A stretch of 64,000 bases of DNA. Source: Pseudopelagicola sp. (GTDB lineage: Bacteria; Pseudomonadota; Alphaproteobacteria; Rhodobacterales; Rhodobacteraceae). Where the stretch lies: assembly GCA_026195905.1 (NCBI GenBank), contig JAPHRE010000021.1:41340-105339 (forward strand), read 5' to 3'. Numbering within the stretch: the first letter of the stretch is position 1; each line of letters begins with the position of its first letter. Shown piece after piece: positions 61,917 to 64,000 of this stretch. Under the pieces are notes generated by a model that searched no databases, was not told the origin of the DNA, and saw nothing but the letters and a program-made list of their open reading frames with translations. The position numbers and the translations under genes were made by a program.

Positions 61917-61931
61917 GAACAAATAGTGAAC
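61917..61931. promoter_or_regulatory. Alphaproteobacterial LexA-type SOS box
   Basis: GAAC-AAATAGT-GAAC, the exact reverse form of GTTC-N7-GTTC, 17 bp upstream of the polymerase ATG. Confidence 0.8.
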
Positions 61932-61947
61932 ATTTGGCGATTCTAAA

Positions 61948-63150
61948 ATGGTGAAATTCCGGACTCTCTATATCGACATGGACAGCTTCTATGCCTCGGT
62001 GGAACAGCAGTTGACCCCGGAACTGCGGGGGCGGCCTGTTGGGATCACGGCTGTCGACAATGACGCCGGGGCCATTGTGGCGGCCTCCTATGATGCGAAA
62101 GCTTTGGGTATTGGTGTGGGGACACGGATATATGAGGCAAAGAAGCTTTGTCCGAATATTGCCCTCGTGGGCGCACGTCACCGGGTCTATGTGCGCATGA
62201 ACCAAAAGATCGCTAAGGCGATTGATCGGATCGCGGAAGTTGAGCGCATTCGATCGGTCGATGAATTTCAAATCCGACTATCCGCTGTGGATCACGAGCT
62301 TGACAGGGCCGTTGCGAAAGCGGCGGCAATCAAAGCCCTTATTAAGCAAGAAGCCGGACCATTCATCGGTGCCTCAGTCGGGCTTGGTCCCAATCATCTT
62401 CTCGCAAAAATTGCCGGGAAGTTGGAAAAGCCGGATGGGCTATCATGGCTGTCACCCGACAATATGCCGGATAGGTTGGCTGATATGCCACTGGACAAGC
62501 TGCCGGGGATTGCCAAGGGAATTCACCGCAAGCTGGAGGCTGCGGGGGTGCAAACGATACCAGACCTTTACCGCCTAGACCCGCGACATGCGCGCATGAT
62601 CTGGCATTCGGTCGAGGGAGAGCGGTTTGTGCGCGCTCTGCAAGGTGAAGATATTCCGCTCATGCCCACAAGGCGGAACGGGTATGGCAACTCAAAGGTT
62701 TTGGCCCCGGAAAACCGCACCCTGCCGAATGCTTATTATGTCTCTCGTTGGCTGGTCGAAAAGGCCACCGCACGTCTGCGCAGAGATGGGTATCTTGCTC
62801 GGTATTTTTCTATTCAGGTGTCGTGCCGCCCCAAAGGGTGGTGGGCTGATGGGATCACCACGTTTCCCAGCCAAGATACACTTCATTTTCTGGCGCTGCA
62901 TAAAGCCCTGTGGCAGCGGTTCTATGACCGCACCGGATGCAGAAACTACTTGTCGGTCGGTGTGCAGTTAGGACGTATAGAAAGGCTGGAAGATCGAATG
63001 CCTGACCTTTTCCTGCCCGTGCGTCAGGCGGAGCGCACAAAGCTGGAAAAGCTCGGAAAAGTGGTCGACAACATTAATCGACGATATGGGCCAGATACCG
63101 TATCTTTCGGGCACTCCCAACCGCATTATGGTTTTTTTGAGAGAGGATGA
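61948..63150 (+). CDS. Y-family DNA polymerase (ImpB/MucB/SamB-like)
   Basis: TLYIDMDSFYASVEQQLTPELRGRPVGITAVDNDAGAIVAASYDAKALGIGVGTRI; IRSVDEFQIRLS; FIGASVGLGPNHLLAKIAGKLEKPDGL. Confidence 0.9.
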   Translation: MVKFRTLYIDMDSFYASVEQQLTPELRGRPVGITAVDNDAGAIVAASYDAKALGIGVGTRIYEAKKLCPNIALVGARHRVYVRMNQKIAKAIDRIAEVERIRSVDEFQIRLSAVDHELDRAVAKAAAIKALIKQEAGPFIGASVGLGPNHLLAKIAGKLEKPDGLSWLSPDNMPDRLADMPLDKLPGIAKGIHRKLEAAGVQTIPDLYRLDPRHARMIWHSVEGERFVRALQGEDIPLMPTRRNGYGNSKVLAPENRTLPNAYYVSRWLVEKATARLRRDGYLARYFSIQVSCRPKGWWADGITTFPSQDTLHFLALHKALWQRFYDRTGCRNYLSVGVQLGRIERLEDRMPDLFLPVRQAERTKLEKLGKVVDNINRRYGPDTVSFGHSQPHYGFFERG

Positions 63151-63289
63151 CTGGACATTCTATAGACAGTTCGTTGGGGGAGTCTGGTCTAACACGTTGA
63201 ATGTTTGCGCTCCGCCTTCGGAAGCGGAACACAAGGATTACGCGTTTATTGCTTTTCATTACTAAGCAACGAACAGACAGTGAAGCAAC

Positions 63290-64000
63290 TCACCCCAAGA
63301 ACCGATAGCGTTCCTTTGCCTTTGTGAGCTTATTCGCCGCGCGCTCTGGGTCGGCCTGTATTGCCTCTTTGAGCGTCGCGCCCATCTTGTCGGCGTAGTC
63401 GGGTAGCGTGTCCTCTGTGACGCCCTCTAGGGCCGCTAGGGTGATGCAGTTGCCAAGGCAGAGGCCGAACATCAGTTTGACTTGATCGGCCTTGTGGACC
63501 TCTTTCACGGCGCTGGCGGGGAGGTGGGTGCGCAGGTCGGTGAGGTCTGTGTCGGCGTCAAGGCGGGCCACGTCCCAGATCGGGGCGTTGGGCCAGCGGG
63601 CGCGGTTCGTGTCGGTGGGGTCCGGGTCGCAGTAGCGGATTTTGTCGAAGGCTTCCGCCACCACGTCGCCGAACTTGGTATCGAACTGTTCCCAAGTGGT
63701 GATGCCCCATCGGTCTTTCATCAGGCGCTTGCCTGCCCGCACTTCGACGCGCCAGATTTGGCTTTGATCCCGGTCCTTGGGATCAAGCAGGGGGAACCCG
63801 TCGCGCTCAAGGGTGTGGTTCCAGATGTCCCACCAGATCGGCTTGCGGGTGTCGATCACCTCGCGGCGCTTGTCATAGAGGATGACTTGTCGCCCCGGCG
63901 TCTTGCCGACTGTGACAGAGGTAAAACGGCCCGATTTGCCGTTGCTGCGCAGATGGTCATCCGGCGTCAGGTGGTCGGCGCGGTTGGCGTGGCTGTGGAT
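63290..64000 (-). CDS. Putative plasmid/phage replication-initiator-like protein (runs off the right window edge)
   Basis: Frame remains open to base 64000 (IHSHANRADHLTPDDHLRSNGKSGRFTSVTVGKTPGRQVILYDKRREVIDTRKPIWWDIW...IWRVEVRAGKRLMKDRWGI); GKxPGxQ...YDK and IWRVEVR resemble Rep_trans-type initiators. Confidence 0.45.
   Translation of the reverse strand: MHSHANRADHLTPDDHLRSNGKSGRFTSVTVGKTPGRQVILYDKRREVIDTRKPIWWDIWNHTLERDGFPLLDPKDRDQSQIWRVEVRAGKRLMKDRWGITTWEQFDTKFGDVVAEAFDKIRYCDPDPTDTNRARWPNAPIWDVARLDADTDLTDLRTHLPASAVKEVHKADQVKLMFGLCLGNCITLAALEGVTEDTLPDYADKMGATLKEAIQADPERAANKLTKAKERYRFLG

Overview
The window reads as Rhodobacterales (Roseobacter-type) alphaproteobacterial chromosome. This is inferred from gene content and the style of intergenic repeats; no search was run. 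Most of it is housekeeping: a polyamine-type ABC permease pair, rnr, dapE/dapD/dapF, rlmN, serB/serC/serA, a BktB-like thiolase, pbpC plus an alpha-2-macroglobulin, two hybrid histidine kinases, recQ, mepA, a queuosine-precursor transporter, arfB, pncA/pncB, petABC, mtaB and tRNA-Lys(TTT). The less ordinary parts are: (1) three dispersed intergenic arrays, each about four tandem 11-bp units (consensus ACGTCGGTATT), always in 3' flanks; (2) a candidate structured small RNA at about 44147-44316, with a strong Shine-Dalgarno and a 19-codon mini-ORF, a perfect 9-bp closing helix that sequesters the SD, and a strong terminator; (3) four Hint-domain proteins, two with Cys/His catalytic residues and two degenerate, three of them lying between dapE and dapD; (4) a bacterial ionotropic-glutamate-receptor-like protein without a canonical TVGYG filter; (5) a candidate leader upstream of the queuosine transporter; (6) an island-like region after tRNA-Lys with an exact GAAC-N7-GAAC LexA-type box between a Y-family polymerase and a small divergent ORF. 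No CRISPR array, transposase or integrase was recognised.
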